From JBEHWX01 sp048498995 (GTDB lineage: Bacteria; Bacteroidota; Ignavibacteria; OLB7), in NCBI GenBank assembly GCA_048498995.1, contig JBEHWX010000081.1:1-27396 (forward strand): a stretch of DNA of 27,396 nucleotides. Reading direction: 5' to 3'. Positions 1-8,112 of the stretch are shown one piece after another. A program made the position numbers and the translations under genes. The stretch's first letter is position 1. Each line of letters begins with the position of its first letter. The notes under the pieces are model-generated. The model was not told where the DNA came from. It saw nothing but the letters and a program-made list of their open reading frames with translations, and did no database searches.

Positions 1-165
1 GACGCAGTCCAGTCGCGTCACCGCCGGCCCCATGCGGCGTCGGGATATCGGTCGATCGTCATCGAGCCGATATTTCGCTCGTGGTCCGACGCGCGGGAAG
101 TCCCGTTCCCGCTCATCGGACGTCGTGCCTGTTACCGGGAGGCGCTCGGCGCGATCCGGTCCGTG
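1..165. repeat. Downstream flank of the DUF4402-like copy 1, part of the tandem duplication
   Basis: This non-coding stretch follows the stop of the minus-strand gene at 166-714. It is recognisably homologous to 1447-1612, which follows the second copy: both begin GACGCAGTCCAG, share CGTCACCGCCGGCCC and GTCGATCGTCATCGAGCC, and keep the same order with scattered substitutions and one indel. The duplication unit is therefore larger than the gene, and its left end may lie outside the window. No gene is seen here. Confidence 0.7.
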
Positions 166-714
166 TTAGTTCGAGTAGGAGGCCGACACGGTGAAGGTGC
201 CGGTGTAGGATCCGCGCTGCTGCGTGGCCGAGGGGGTCACCGAGCCGCCGATCCAGATATAGGCCTGGCCGAGACCGTCGTTGTTGACGGCGTCACCCTG
301 GTTGTCCATGCTCAGGGCCACCGTCGCCGAGCCGCTGGAGGCATCCACCACCGCGGCGCCGTTCGACGGGATGTTCCCGAGCGGCGTGTAGCGCAGGCCG
401 GCGCGGTTGATCGTCACGGTCATGCTGCCGCCGGCGCCGGAGGTCGTCGAGATCGTGGCCGTGGCCGGCATCGCGATCGTGATGTTATCCGACTCGTCGC
501 CGGAGAAGGTCACCGCGGCGGCCGATGCGCTGGTCGCGGCCACCGTGGCCGTGGCGCCCCGCGAGATGGAACCGAAGGCCAGCGGCGCCGTGGCGGTCGC
601 GGTGATCGGGGTGACGATGGTCGCCGAGGCGGTCACCGTGGCCGACTGGGCCATCGTGACGATCGGAGCGGCGATGATGGCCAGAGCGGCCAGAGAGAAG
701 ATCTGCTTGTTCAT
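166..714 (-). CDS. Secreted DUF4402-like protein, copy 1
   Basis: A 182-aa protein. The start MNKQIF is chosen because it opens a clean signal peptide (hydrophobic LAALAIIAAPIV, cleavage likely after MAQ or MA) and because the second copy starts at the same place; the open frame runs further upstream to 840, but that part looks untranslated. The mature part is Ala/Thr/Ser-rich with repeated short beta strands, FGSISRG near residue 50, and a C-terminus GSYTGTFTVSASYSN that fits the DUF4402 pattern (x-G-x-Y-x-G-x-F-x-V-x-V-x-Y). DUF4402 proteins are exported, often surface- or pilus-associated and of undefined function. There is no T9SS sorting domain. A paralogue lies 1447 bp away in the same orientation. 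The family call is moderate; the secreted, beta-rich nature is firm. Confidence 0.75.
   Translation of the reverse strand: MNKQIFSLAALAIIAAPIVTMAQSATVTASATIVTPITATATAPLAFGSISRGATATVAATSASAAAVTFSGDESDNITIAMPATATISTTSGAGGSMTVTINRAGLRYTPLGNIPSNGAAVVDASSGSATVALSMDNQGDAVNNDGLGQAYIWIGGSVTPSATQQRGSYTGTFTVSASYSN
204..570. repeat. 367-bp identical block, copy 1 (partner 1651-2017)
   Basis: Aligning the two DUF4402-like genes by eye shows no mismatch between 204-570 and 1651-2017, whereas bases just outside differ (CGG against CAC before it; A571 against G2018 after it) and divergence then continues into both flanks. The identical block covers the mature-protein core. Confidence 0.85.
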
Positions 715-723
715 GACAGTTGG

Positions 724-767
724 TCCCGTTGAGATTGTTTGCTCGTGTCTTCTTGAATTCCCGTTGA
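724..767 (-). promoter_or_regulatory. Paired TCAACGGGA motifs in the leader of DUF4402-like copy 1
   Basis: On the minus strand the 9-mer TCAACGGGA occurs twice upstream of the start codon (767-759 and 732-724, 35 bp apart), with a degenerate third TTCAATGGGGA further out. The same pair with 33-bp spacing stands before copy 2 although the rest of the leaders has diverged. It could be an operator, a 5'UTR element or part of the promoter; no function is assigned. Confidence 0.4.
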
Positions 768-1367
768 ATCCCCATTGAATGCATGTATGGATCTCCCCTG
801 CCACGATGTTGTCCCGATCGTGGAGGGAAGCCGCCGCCAAGCGGCATCTTCATATGGGGGGGATGTCAGGAAGTGACGTCAGGACATGGCGAGCCATGCC
901 CAGGCGTTGCCCGAGGCGACGGGGGCGCGACATTCGATGACGGGCGCAATGGGGCTACACCTGCCGTCGACGTCGTTCCGGACTGTCGATCAGTTGCTAA
1001 TGGACGGAGGGACCGGTATTGGGGGGGCGCCGCTGGAAGCGCCGGAATACAGTGGTATAACTATCAGTTCGTACGGTTCGATACGGTGCCACGTGACGTA
1101 GCGGACGAAAACTAGGTGATGGAGAAGGTCGATGCAAGAGCCCGGAGCCCCCGCGCGCCGGTTCGGCATGAGCGTGCCGGCTGGCGCCATCATCCTTTCC
1201 CTTCGAAACCCCTGTCACGACGCGCTTTCCGCCACATGTTCCGCTCCACGCGGAACTTGTATCAACACGTCGCATGGCGTTCCGAAGCTCCATTCGTTCT
1301 CCTCCGCGCCGGTCGTGGCGCCCCGATTCTCCCTGTCACTTCTTTGCCTGGCCGCTTGCGCACCCCT

Positions 1368-1397
1368 CCCCGGTCACGGGTCCCAACGTGACCGGGG
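1368..1397. repeat. 11-bp inverted repeat
   Basis: CCCCGGTCACG (1368-1378) and CGTGACCGGGG (1387-1397) are perfect complements around an 8-base loop. There is no T-run on either side, so it is not a standard intrinsic terminator. It lies in the gap between the two minus-strand genes. Confidence 0.6.
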
Positions 1398-1442
1398 GGA
1401 GTGGCTGCATGGGATGGTCCCATCAGATTGAGGGGGGGACGA

Positions 1443-1469
1443 CGGTGACGCAGTCCAGATGCGTCACCG
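1443..1469. repeat. 10-bp inverted repeat downstream of DUF4402-like copy 2
   Basis: CGGTGACGCA (1443-1452) and TGCGTCACCG (1460-1469) form a perfect stem around a 7-base loop. The equivalent site after copy 1 is cut by the window start but keeps GACGC...GCGTC at 1-18. It lies about 145 bp past the stop codon of copy 2 and could be a transcript end or protein-binding site. Confidence 0.55.
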
Positions 1470-1612
1470 CCGGCCCTACGCGGTGTCGGGATACCAGTCG
1501 ATCGTCATCGAGCCTACATTCCCGCCCGCGGTCCGATGTGCAAGAGGTCCCATTCTCGCTTATCGGACGTCGTGACTGTTGCCGAGATTCGTTCGTCGCC
1601 GTCCGGCCCGCC

Positions 1613-2161
1613 TCAGTTGGAGTAGGCGGCCGAGACGGTGAAGGTTCCACTGTAGGATCCGCGCTGCTGCGTGGCCGAGGGGGTCACCGAGCCGCCGATC
1701 CAGATATAGGCCTGGCCGAGACCGTCGTTGTTGACGGCGTCACCCTGGTTGTCCATGCTCAGGGCCACCGTCGCCGAGCCGCTGGAGGCATCCACCACCG
1801 CGGCGCCGTTCGACGGGATGTTCCCGAGCGGCGTGTAGCGCAGGCCGGCGCGGTTGATCGTCACGGTCATGCTGCCGCCGGCGCCGGAGGTCGTCGAGAT
1901 CGTGGCCGTGGCCGGCATCGCGATCGTGATGTTATCCGACTCGTCGCCGGAGAAGGTCACCGCGGCGGCCGATGCGCTGGTCGCGGCCACCGTGGCCGTG
2001 GCGCCCCGCGAGATGGAGCCGAAGGCCAGCGGAGCGGTGGCGGTCGCGGTGATCGGGGTAACGATCGTGGCCGTGGAGGTCACCGAGGCCGACTGGGCCA
2101 TCGAGACGATCGGAGCGGCGACGAGGGCGAGAGCGGCGAGGGCGAAGATCTGCTTGTTCAT
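1613..2161 (-). CDS. Secreted DUF4402-like protein, copy 2
   Basis: A 182-aa paralogue of the protein at 166-714, with the same start context (TCAACGGGACCAACTGTC before ATG) and a signal peptide MNKQIFALAALALVAAPIV ending near MAQ. It differs from copy 1 at only about nine residues, all in the signal peptide, the first residues of the mature chain and the last 12 residues (GSYSGTFTVSAAYSN). The core between is identical in protein and DNA. The C-terminus matches the DUF4402 pattern. Likely an exported surface or appendage protein of unknown role; the tandem pair is probably produced together or alternatively. The gene is divergent from the large T9SS cargo gene. Confidence 0.75.
   Translation of the reverse strand: MNKQIFALAALALVAAPIVSMAQSASVTSTATIVTPITATATAPLAFGSISRGATATVAATSASAAAVTFSGDESDNITIAMPATATISTTSGAGGSMTVTINRAGLRYTPLGNIPSNGAAVVDASSGSATVALSMDNQGDAVNNDGLGQAYIWIGGSVTPSATQQRGSYSGTFTVSAAYSN
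1651..2017. repeat. 367-bp identical block, copy 2 (partner 204-570)
   Basis: Partner of the identical block in copy 1. Identity stops abruptly at both ends while homology continues, as expected after gene conversion rather than simple recent duplication. Confidence 0.85.
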
Positions 2162-2170
2162 GACAGTTGG

Positions 2171-2212
2171 TCCCGTTGAGTATTGAGTGTTCGTGTTTTG
2201 TAGTCCCGTTGA
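2171..2212 (-). promoter_or_regulatory. Paired TCAACGGGA motifs in the leader of DUF4402-like copy 2
   Basis: Two copies of TCAACGGGA on the minus strand (2212-2204 and 2179-2171), 33 bp apart, the inner one ending 9 bases before the start codon. The pair is conserved in the leader of copy 1 although intervening bases differ. Confidence 0.4.
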
Positions 2213-2378
2213 ATTCGCGTACACAAACACCTACTAATAGGACCATGCCATGCGGCGAAATCCGCTGAATCTTCCTGAAATCGAGGCTGTATTGTTCTTT
2301 CGACTGTTGTCTTTCCGCACACGGTCCGGATTCCGGACACTCGGGGCGGGCGTGGGAATGGGACTGACGGCGCCGGGC

Positions 2379-2417
2379 GGCGGGGCGTCTCCGTGGCGGG
2401 GCGTCTCCGCGGCGGGG
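2379..2417. repeat. 16-bp tandem repeat, 2.4 copies
   Basis: GGCGGGGCGTCTCCGT (2379-2394) is followed by GGCGGGGCGTCTCCGC (2395-2410) and the first seven bases of a third unit. It is one of three period-16 tandem repeats in gaps of this window. Confidence 0.8.
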
Positions 2418-2789
2418 ATATCGGTGCCGGAGGTGGGGAAACGGTGACGTTCGGGCGGCTTCGGGCGTTCTTGGTGGAAGAGCGGACATGGTCGGGGAAT
2501 GTTTCCGGCCATGTCCGTGCGCGTCAGAGGGGGGACCGGCCCTCGGTCTCCCTCTTCTTCCTATGTTCCGATCCCCATCCGAATCGCGCGGCGCCCGTCG
2601 CGCACACCCCGTTCGGATATCCGGAATCAGCGGATCACGTCGGCGCCCCGCGTAACAATCCACGCCCGGGGCGGTCTGTTCCTTTCGGTATTTCGGCCGG
2701 TCGGCCGTCTGCCCGCCTCGAACGCCCGTGCTTCGCGCCCAACACGCCGGCCCTCGTCCGGCAACCTCGTGCAACCCAAGGGGTGATCC

Positions 2790-5700
2790 ATGCATCGACA
2801 GCGACTACCGTACTATATCCTATTCGTGCTTCTTCTGTGCCTCGGGGGGATGACCCGGCGAGCACAGGCACAGGTCCCGATCGGCAAAGAGTTCATCGTG
2901 ACGCTCCCGCCGGTGGTAACCCTGGCCGAGAGGAACGACACGACCATCCGTTTCTCGATCGAGATCTTCTGCTCGCGCCAGACCATGGTCAGCATCCGCT
3001 GGCCGAACGGCACCTATCTGATCAACAACGCCACGATCGCCGCCGGCAATCGCTTCTACGTGACCAAGCCCCTGCTGCAGCTCTTCCAGATCATGCAGTA
3101 CTATGAGAACAACAGGGGGAACGACACGGTCAACGATCGCGCGCTGATCGTCAGCACCGATCAGCCGGTGTCGGTCCATATCACCTACAGCAAACCGTAC
3201 AGAACCGAGACCTGGACCGTCCCGCCGACGAGCACCTACGGCACCAGTTATATCGTGGGGACGATGACCGGCAACTCGGAGCTGGCCGATCGAAGCGGCT
3301 TCACGATCACGGCGGTCGAGAACGGAACGGTGGTGACGATCAAGCCGAAGCAGCGGGCGCGGTTCTCGCACCTGGCCGACACCGCCTATCAGGTGGTGCT
3401 CAACCGGTACCAGGCCTACAGCACCGTCTCGATCGATCCGAAGGGGGATCCGGTGGCCGACCTGACCGGCACCACCGTCACCGCGAACAAGCCGATCGGC
3501 CTCACCTCCATGGCCTACTCCGCGAGCGCTCCGTGGGTCAAGTCGGTCGATCTTCCCGGCGGCGGTGGAACCCCGCCGCAGCCGCCGCCGCAGTTCTATA
3601 CCGACGGCGTCTGGACCGCGAAGACGCTGGTCGAGCCGGAGCTGCCGGACAGCATGGCCGGCACGCTCTATTATACCGGGCCGTTCAAGCGCCAGCGCTT
3701 CAGTTGGATCCGCGTGATGGCCACGGCCGACAGCACCCACCTGGATACCAACGATCACCTTCTCAAGGAGGTCGTGATCGCCAAGCGGGGGGCGTTCCAT
3801 CAGTTCCCGATCTACGGCCCGATCAAGATCCATTCGGACAAGCCGGTCATCATCTGGCAGATGTCGGTCTCGGGGGATACCTCCGGCATCGACACCACGG
3901 TGAACCGCAACGGTCGGGACACGGTGGTCAGGCTGATGTACGGCGATCCGTCGATGGTCTTCCTCTATCCGGCCCCGATGTTCCGCCCGGCGCTGCAGTG
4001 GATCTCGCCGAACCTTTCGCAGCACGGCGGGCTGCCGCGCGCGCCGCAGATCCCCTTCTACTGGGAGCATTACGTGCGGGTGATCGCCCCGGCCTCGGCC
4101 GCCAACGGCGGCGTGAAGCTCGACGGACAGCCGGTCACCTTCGATGAGACCTTCCCGGACGGGCAATACGTCACCGCGGTGATACCGATCAATCCGGCGC
4201 CTCACCTTCTGGAGGCGGACGTGCCGATCAGCGCCATCCCGTACGGCTTCACGCTGAACGATTCCTATTCCACCCTCGCCTCCGAGGCGCTCCGCTCGGT
4301 GGCCAAGCTCTCGGCCGACACGCTCCGCTTCGTCACCTGCGATCGCGAGTTCGACACGACGATCACGATCCAGAGCCTCGGGAACAACACCTTCAAGATC
4401 GACAGCATCCGGGCCACCGGACTCGACGTGAAGGTGCTTACCCCGTCGACCTATCCCTCCTCCTACCTGCCGCAGACCAGCGGCCCGATCACGGTGGTGG
4501 TGAAGATTCCGCAGGCCGGCACCTATACCGGCAGCCTGCTGATCTACACCGACGCCAACAACCGGAAGGTGTTCGAGGTGCCGATCATCGCCGTGCGCGA
4601 CAGCGCCCGACTGGTGATCCCCGGCTCCACGGTCGACTTCGGCGTGCTCAACGGCAGCCAGACCTCGCGCGATTCCGTGCTCAAGATCCGGAACGACGGC
4701 ACGCGGCCGCTCGTGCTGCAGCCGCCGACGCTCACCGGCGCCGGGTTCCAGGTGATCAGCCCGAAGACCGCCATCACGATTCCGCCGGGCGGAGTCGACT
4801 CGATCGTGGTCCGCTTCAATCCCTCCGGCGAGGGGCTCCGCGAGGGGACGATCAAGCTGGTCGGCAACCCCTGCATGACGCCGATCACCATCGCGCTCAG
4901 CGGCTTCAAGGGAGCCGGCGCATCGCTCCAGGTGCAGCGGACGCTCAACTACCAGTCCTATCTCTGCAGCGTGCCGGAGTCGGTCGATTCCACGATCGTG
5001 CTCAAGAGCATCGGCGACGAGGCGGTGACGATCACCTCCACGCTGATGGGAGGTGCCAACGCCGCCGAGTTCGCGCTGCTGGAGAACCTCACCGGCGCGG
5101 TGATCAATCCGCGCGACAGCATCAAGTTCCATGTCCGCTACACCCCCAAGGGGTATGGCTACCGGACCGCGTCGCTGCAGCTGACGACCACCGCGGCCAA
5201 CGCGCCGACGATCTCGATCGATCTGTTCGCGCGTCGCGACACCGCCGGACTCCTTCCGTCGACCACGACGATCGAGTTCAGCCAGCGCACGCCGTGCGAG
5301 GGAGCGGCCGACACCGTGCTGCTGCTGACCAACAACGGCACCGTGCCGGACACGATCACGACGATCGACCTGGGTGGTTCCACCGCCTACACGCTCGATC
5401 CGATGCCCTCGCCGACCAACCCGATCATCGTCTTCCCGAACGGCTCGCAGCCGGTGAAGGTGACCTTCAGCGAGACCACGCCGGGGAGCTTCCCGGCCAC
5501 GATGCGGATCATGTCGCAGCCGTGCGGCGTCACCGCCACGGTGGCGCTCGGGGCCTCGCGCGTGGCACCGAGCCTGATCGCCGAGTCGATGGCGCTTCAG
5601 TTCGACACGCTCTACGGCTGCCAGGCCCCGGTCACGCGGCAGGTCCGGCTTACCAACAACGGTCCCATCCCGGACACGGTCTACACCTCGTCGATCACCG

Positions 5701-6926
5701 GCTCGGCCGCCTTCACCTATCAGGCGCCGGGACAACTGATCATCGCGCCGGGGGAGACCAAGACCATCGACGTCTCCTTCTCGCCGACCGGCGATCAGGC
5801 GCAGCTCGGCGAGCTGACGCTCGGCTGGAAGCCGTGCGATCTGCCGATGAAGATCGCCCTGAGCGGCACCGTGCTGACCACGACGGCGAGCTTCTCGGCC
5901 GCGAGCATCGACTTCGGCCAGGTGAAGACCAACACCCCGGCAACCCAGACGATCGTGCTCCGGAACACCGGCTCGGCGCCGCGGCGCGTGACCGCGTCCG
6001 GCCTCCCGGCCGGCGTGCGGATCCTCAGCCCGGACCTTCCGACCGTGATCGCCGGCGGCGATTCGATCACGCTCCAGGTGGAGTGGACCGAGGGAACCGC
6101 CGGCGCCTACACGCAGCCGCTGGCCCTCACCCTGGGGGATCCCTGCGGCACCACGATCCAGGTGCCGATGACCCTCACCGCCGTCGGCGAGGATATCCTC
6201 CCGATCCGCTTCACGATCTCCATCCCGAACGTCACCGGCACGGTGAATCAGGAGGTGGCGATCCCGGTGCTGATCTCCGACGGCGCGAACCTGGACAAGC
6301 TGACATCGACCTCGATGCATCTGCGGATCCGGCACCGGTACACGGTGCTGGCGCCGAAGCGCGTGTCGACATCCCTCCCCGGGATGACCGCCACCATGAG
6401 CGATTCCCGCATCGACGGTGATGACCGCGTGATCGATATCGATCTGGCCGGTGGAGCCCTTCCGTCGCAGGGAGAGATCGCGCGGATCGAGAGCCTTGTG
6501 CTCATCGGCGACCGCGACAACACGCCGCTGGTGGTCGACTCCGTCGGGATGACCTTCCCGGCCGGGCCTCCGTTCGAGACCCTCACGCTCACCAAGCAGG
6601 ACGGGCGCTTCGACGCGCTCGGCATCTGCCTCACCGGCGGCGAGCGGCTGGTGACCATGGATGGCGCGCTGAAGGTCAACGCGGTCCGCCCGAATCCGTT
6701 CAGGAGCGGAACGACCATCGAGTTCGAGACCACCGAGCCGGGAGATGTCCGCGTGGTGATCGTCGACGCGCGCGGCGCGCATCTGGCGACCCTGGTCGAC
6801 GGCGAGCTGCCGGCCGGGACGCATCAGAGCTACTTCGACGCCAGCCAGCTCTCCTCGGGCCTCTACTTCTGCGAGCTCAGAAAGGGAGCCCTCGTCCAGC
6901 GTGTACCGATGATCATCGTCCAGTAA
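2790..6926 (+). CDS. Large T9SS-secreted protein with IgGFc-binding-like and ASH-type Ig repeats
   Basis: A 1378-aa protein. The ATG follows AAGGGG at a good distance and opens a signal peptide (LFVLLLCLGG, cleavage after AQA at residue 27). Residues about 30-480 resemble the IgGFc-binding N-terminal domain found in bacterial surface proteins (GKEFIVTLPP, FKRQRFSWIRV, KPVIIWQMS). From about 510 to 1130 come roughly six choice-of-anchor-D/ASH-type Ig repeats, beginning near residues 511, 605, 718, 828, 936 and 1040, recognised by LxFxxxxC...TxxxxNxG. Several carry paired Cys that may form disulfides. Residues about 1136-1280 look like a cohesin-type beta domain. Residues 1294-1378 (VRPNPFRSGTTIEF, SSGLYFCEL, PMIIVQ) form a T9SS type A sorting domain, so export through type IX and surface anchoring is expected. 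The ligand is unknown. The barrel protein gene follows 19 bp later. Confidence 0.88.
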   Translation: MHRQRLPYYILFVLLLCLGGMTRRAQAQVPIGKEFIVTLPPVVTLAERNDTTIRFSIEIFCSRQTMVSIRWPNGTYLINNATIAAGNRFYVTKPLLQLFQIMQYYENNRGNDTVNDRALIVSTDQPVSVHITYSKPYRTETWTVPPTSTYGTSYIVGTMTGNSELADRSGFTITAVENGTVVTIKPKQRARFSHLADTAYQVVLNRYQAYSTVSIDPKGDPVADLTGTTVTANKPIGLTSMAYSASAPWVKSVDLPGGGGTPPQPPPQFYTDGVWTAKTLVEPELPDSMAGTLYYTGPFKRQRFSWIRVMATADSTHLDTNDHLLKEVVIAKRGAFHQFPIYGPIKIHSDKPVIIWQMSVSGDTSGIDTTVNRNGRDTVVRLMYGDPSMVFLYPAPMFRPALQWISPNLSQHGGLPRAPQIPFYWEHYVRVIAPASAANGGVKLDGQPVTFDETFPDGQYVTAVIPINPAPHLLEADVPISAIPYGFTLNDSYSTLASEALRSVAKLSADTLRFVTCDREFDTTITIQSLGNNTFKIDSIRATGLDVKVLTPSTYPSSYLPQTSGPITVVVKIPQAGTYTGSLLIYTDANNRKVFEVPIIAVRDSARLVIPGSTVDFGVLNGSQTSRDSVLKIRNDGTRPLVLQPPTLTGAGFQVISPKTAITIPPGGVDSIVVRFNPSGEGLREGTIKLVGNPCMTPITIALSGFKGAGASLQVQRTLNYQSYLCSVPESVDSTIVLKSIGDEAVTITSTLMGGANAAEFALLENLTGAVINPRDSIKFHVRYTPKGYGYRTASLQLTTTAANAPTISIDLFARRDTAGLLPSTTTIEFSQRTPCEGAADTVLLLTNNGTVPDTITTIDLGGSTAYTLDPMPSPTNPIIVFPNGSQPVKVTFSETTPGSFPATMRIMSQPCGVTATVALGASRVAPSLIAESMALQFDTLYGCQAPVTRQVRLTNNGPIPDTVYTSSITGSAAFTYQAPGQLIIAPGETKTIDVSFSPTGDQAQLGELTLGWKPCDLPMKIALSGTVLTTTASFSAASIDFGQVKTNTPATQTIVLRNTGSAPRRVTASGLPAGVRILSPDLPTVIAGGDSITLQVEWTEGTAGAYTQPLALTLGDPCGTTIQVPMTLTAVGEDILPIRFTISIPNVTGTVNQEVAIPVLISDGANLDKLTSTSMHLRIRHRYTVLAPKRVSTSLPGMTATMSDSRIDGDDRVIDIDLAGGALPSQGEIARIESLVLIGDRDNTPLVVDSVGMTFPAGPPFETLTLTKQDGRFDALGICLTGGERLVTMDGALKVNAVRPNPFRSGTTIEFETTEPGDVRVVIVDARGAHLATLVDGELPAGTHQSYFDASQLSSGLYFCELRKGALVQRVPMIIVQ

Positions 6927-6945
6927 TATCAACGAGGTGAATCTG

Positions 6946-7803
6946 ATGCATCATATATCGAATTCGCTCCGCTCGATGGTTCTGGCCGGCTGCGGTATGC
7001 TGGTGGCCGTCGGCGTGGGGAGCGCGCAGACCAACGCTTCATCGGAATATCAGGGGATGCTCTGGCAGGTGGGGGGGCACGTGGCGGGCGCCGCGGGCGT
7101 TCCCTCGGCCTCCTTCACCGAGCTCCCGGGCGCGCCGAACTGCCTGGGGACGAGTCAGGATGCCCGCTTTACCGGCGGCTCCGGCAGCGGCTTCGGCGTC
7201 TCGGCGGTGGTCGGGCTCCGTCCCACCATCGGCGAGGGCTTCGCCTCGCATATCGGCTACGCCCTGCGCGTGGGCTACGCGACGTCGAAGACGAGCTTCC
7301 AGGTCGATGAGTCGATCGGCGAGGCCATCGACAACACCGGGCGGATCATGCCGGTGGTCGGCACGCTGATGCTCGACGCCACGATGAGCTCGGTGCGCAT
7401 CGAGCCGATGGTGACCTACCAGGTCGGCCCCACCTTCCCGCTGCTGCTGGAACTCGGCGCGAGCCTCGGGATGCAGATCGGGGGGACGTTCACGCAGAAG
7501 GAGCAGCTCACCTCGCCGAGCGGCGCGCGCTTCACCGACGGCGGCCGCGAGCGGAATCTCGGCTCCGGAGATATCCAGGATCGGAGCGGCATGGCCGCCG
7601 GCATCTCGCTCGGCCTTGCCTACGATATCCCGGTCGGCGGCACGCTCTCGATCCGCCCGGAAGTGGCCGGGCTGCTGGCGCTCACCTCTCCGGTGAGCGG
7701 CGTTGACTGGAGCGCGCACGAGGTCCGCTTCGGACTCTCGGTGCTCTACACGATTCCTCCGTCGGGCCCGACCCCGCTCGACCCGACCGGCGGCCAACGC
7801 TGA
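6946..7803 (+). CDS. Predicted outer-membrane beta-barrel protein
   Basis: A 285-aa protein. The start is ATG 6946, preceded by GAGGTGA with 5-base spacing; the in-frame GTG at 6937 lies inside that Shine-Dalgarno and is less likely. A signal peptide (MVLAGCGMLVAVGVGSA) is followed by alternating-hydrophobic strands with Gly and aromatic residues (ASHIGYALRVGYATS, SSVRIEPMVTYQVG, LLLELGASLGMQIGG, AAGISLGLAYDIPVGG, HEVRFGLSVLYTIPP), a pattern typical of 8-10-stranded barrels of the OmpA/PorT-like kind in Bacteroidota. The last strand ends shortly before a Pro-rich C-terminus. It is probably co-transcribed with the T9SS cargo gene 19 bp upstream, so it could help anchor or export that protein, but this is inference from position only. 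No enzyme motif is visible. Confidence 0.7.
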   Translation: MHHISNSLRSMVLAGCGMLVAVGVGSAQTNASSEYQGMLWQVGGHVAGAAGVPSASFTELPGAPNCLGTSQDARFTGGSGSGFGVSAVVGLRPTIGEGFASHIGYALRVGYATSKTSFQVDESIGEAIDNTGRIMPVVGTLMLDATMSSVRIEPMVTYQVGPTFPLLLELGASLGMQIGGTFTQKEQLTSPSGARFTDGGRERNLGSGDIQDRSGMAAGISLGLAYDIPVGGTLSIRPEVAGLLALTSPVSGVDWSAHEVRFGLSVLYTIPPSGPTPLDPTGGQR

Positions 7804-7875
7804 CCGTCGCCGTCGGCCGTTGCGCGTCATCGCCAAGGCCGTCGCGCGCAACCGACATCGCGATCCTTCATGACA

Positions 7876-7911
7876 AACAAGGGCCCGCGCCTGATGGCGC
7901 GGGCCCTTGTT
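7876..7911. terminator. Perfect 16-bp stem terminator
   Basis: AACAAGGGCCCGCGCC (7876-7891) pairs perfectly with 7896-7911 around the loop TGAT, followed on the plus strand by GCGTTTCTT. It closes the T9SS cargo/barrel operon. The symmetric A/T ends could let it act in both directions. Confidence 0.85.
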
Positions 7912-7999
7912 GCGTTTCTTCCCGGCGTCCTTCTCCCGAGCGATATCCCTGGAGCCCGCATGAACACGTGCTTCCGGGGCATCCGCTGGTGACGGAATT

Positions 8000-8019
8000 T
8001 CCCGATGAGCCAATCGGGA
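8000..8019. repeat. 7-bp inverted repeat before the small-RNA candidate
   Basis: TCCCGAT (8000-8006) pairs with ATCGGGA (8013-8019) around GAGCCA. It may be a protein-binding site, or the 5' part of a longer structured transcript that ends at 8247. Confidence 0.4.
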
Positions 8020-8080
8020 TTTCAATCACGATCAGGACGGGATTATCGACAGGCCGGCCAAAAACTACACAATGATGTAG

Positions 8081-8112
8081 TTGATGAGGGGGGCAAAAAG
8101 GGGCTATGTTTG
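8081..8112 (+). promoter_or_regulatory. Candidate Bacteroidota-type promoter for the small RNA
   Basis: TATGTTTG (8105-8112) matches the Bacteroidota -7 consensus TAnnTTTG at every fixed position, and TTG lies 21 bp upstream at 8081-8083 where the -33 TTTG/TTG element is expected. Transcription would start near 8118-8120, about 125-130 nt before the terminator T-run. If the RNA really uses the CAAAAAG arm at 8094-8100, the start must be further upstream and this match is chance. Confidence 0.35.

Larger units (their letters stand above)
715..1612. other. Intergenic region between the two DUF4402-like copies
   Basis: About 900 bp with no convincing gene on either strand; open frames here lack start-site signals and are Arg/Pro/Gly-rich like random high-GC frames. 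It holds the 5' leader of copy 1 (repeated TCAACGGGA on the minus strand at 724-732 and 759-767), an inverted repeat CCACGAT/ATCGTGG (801-807/817-823), and two strong inverted repeats at 1368-1397 and 1443-1469. From 1447 on it is the duplicated downstream flank of copy 2. Confidence 0.6.
2162..2789. other. Divergent intergenic region
   Basis: This 628-bp gap separates the minus-strand DUF4402-like gene from the plus-strand T9SS cargo gene and must hold both promoters; I could not place either with confidence. On the minus strand it has the paired TCAACGGGA motifs (2171-2179, 2204-2212). It also has a GC-rich tandem repeat at 2379-2417. Open frames across it show no protein-family features. 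Confidence 0.55.

Noticed and set aside
163..732. Plus-strand open frames over the two DUF4402-like genes (163-732, 1274-2179)
   Set aside because: Arg/Gly/His-rich low-complexity translations, present only because both strands stay open in GC-rich DNA; the minus-strand frames have signal peptides and conserved C-termini.
2820..6932. A 1370-codon open frame antisense to the T9SS cargo gene
   Set aside because: Its product is an Arg/His/Asp/Gly-rich string without domains or signal peptide, as expected when the complementary frame of a GC-rich gene lacks stops. The plus-strand frame has a ribosome-binding site, signal peptide and recognisable domains.
8030..8080. tmRNA-like features: ATTATCGACAGG and a short frame GCCAAAAACTACACAATG then ATGTAG
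   Set aside because: It recalls the tmRNA 5' end and tag region, but the tag (AKNYTMM) lacks the Ala-Ala type end and there is no tRNA-like 3' end with T-arm and CCA before the terminator.
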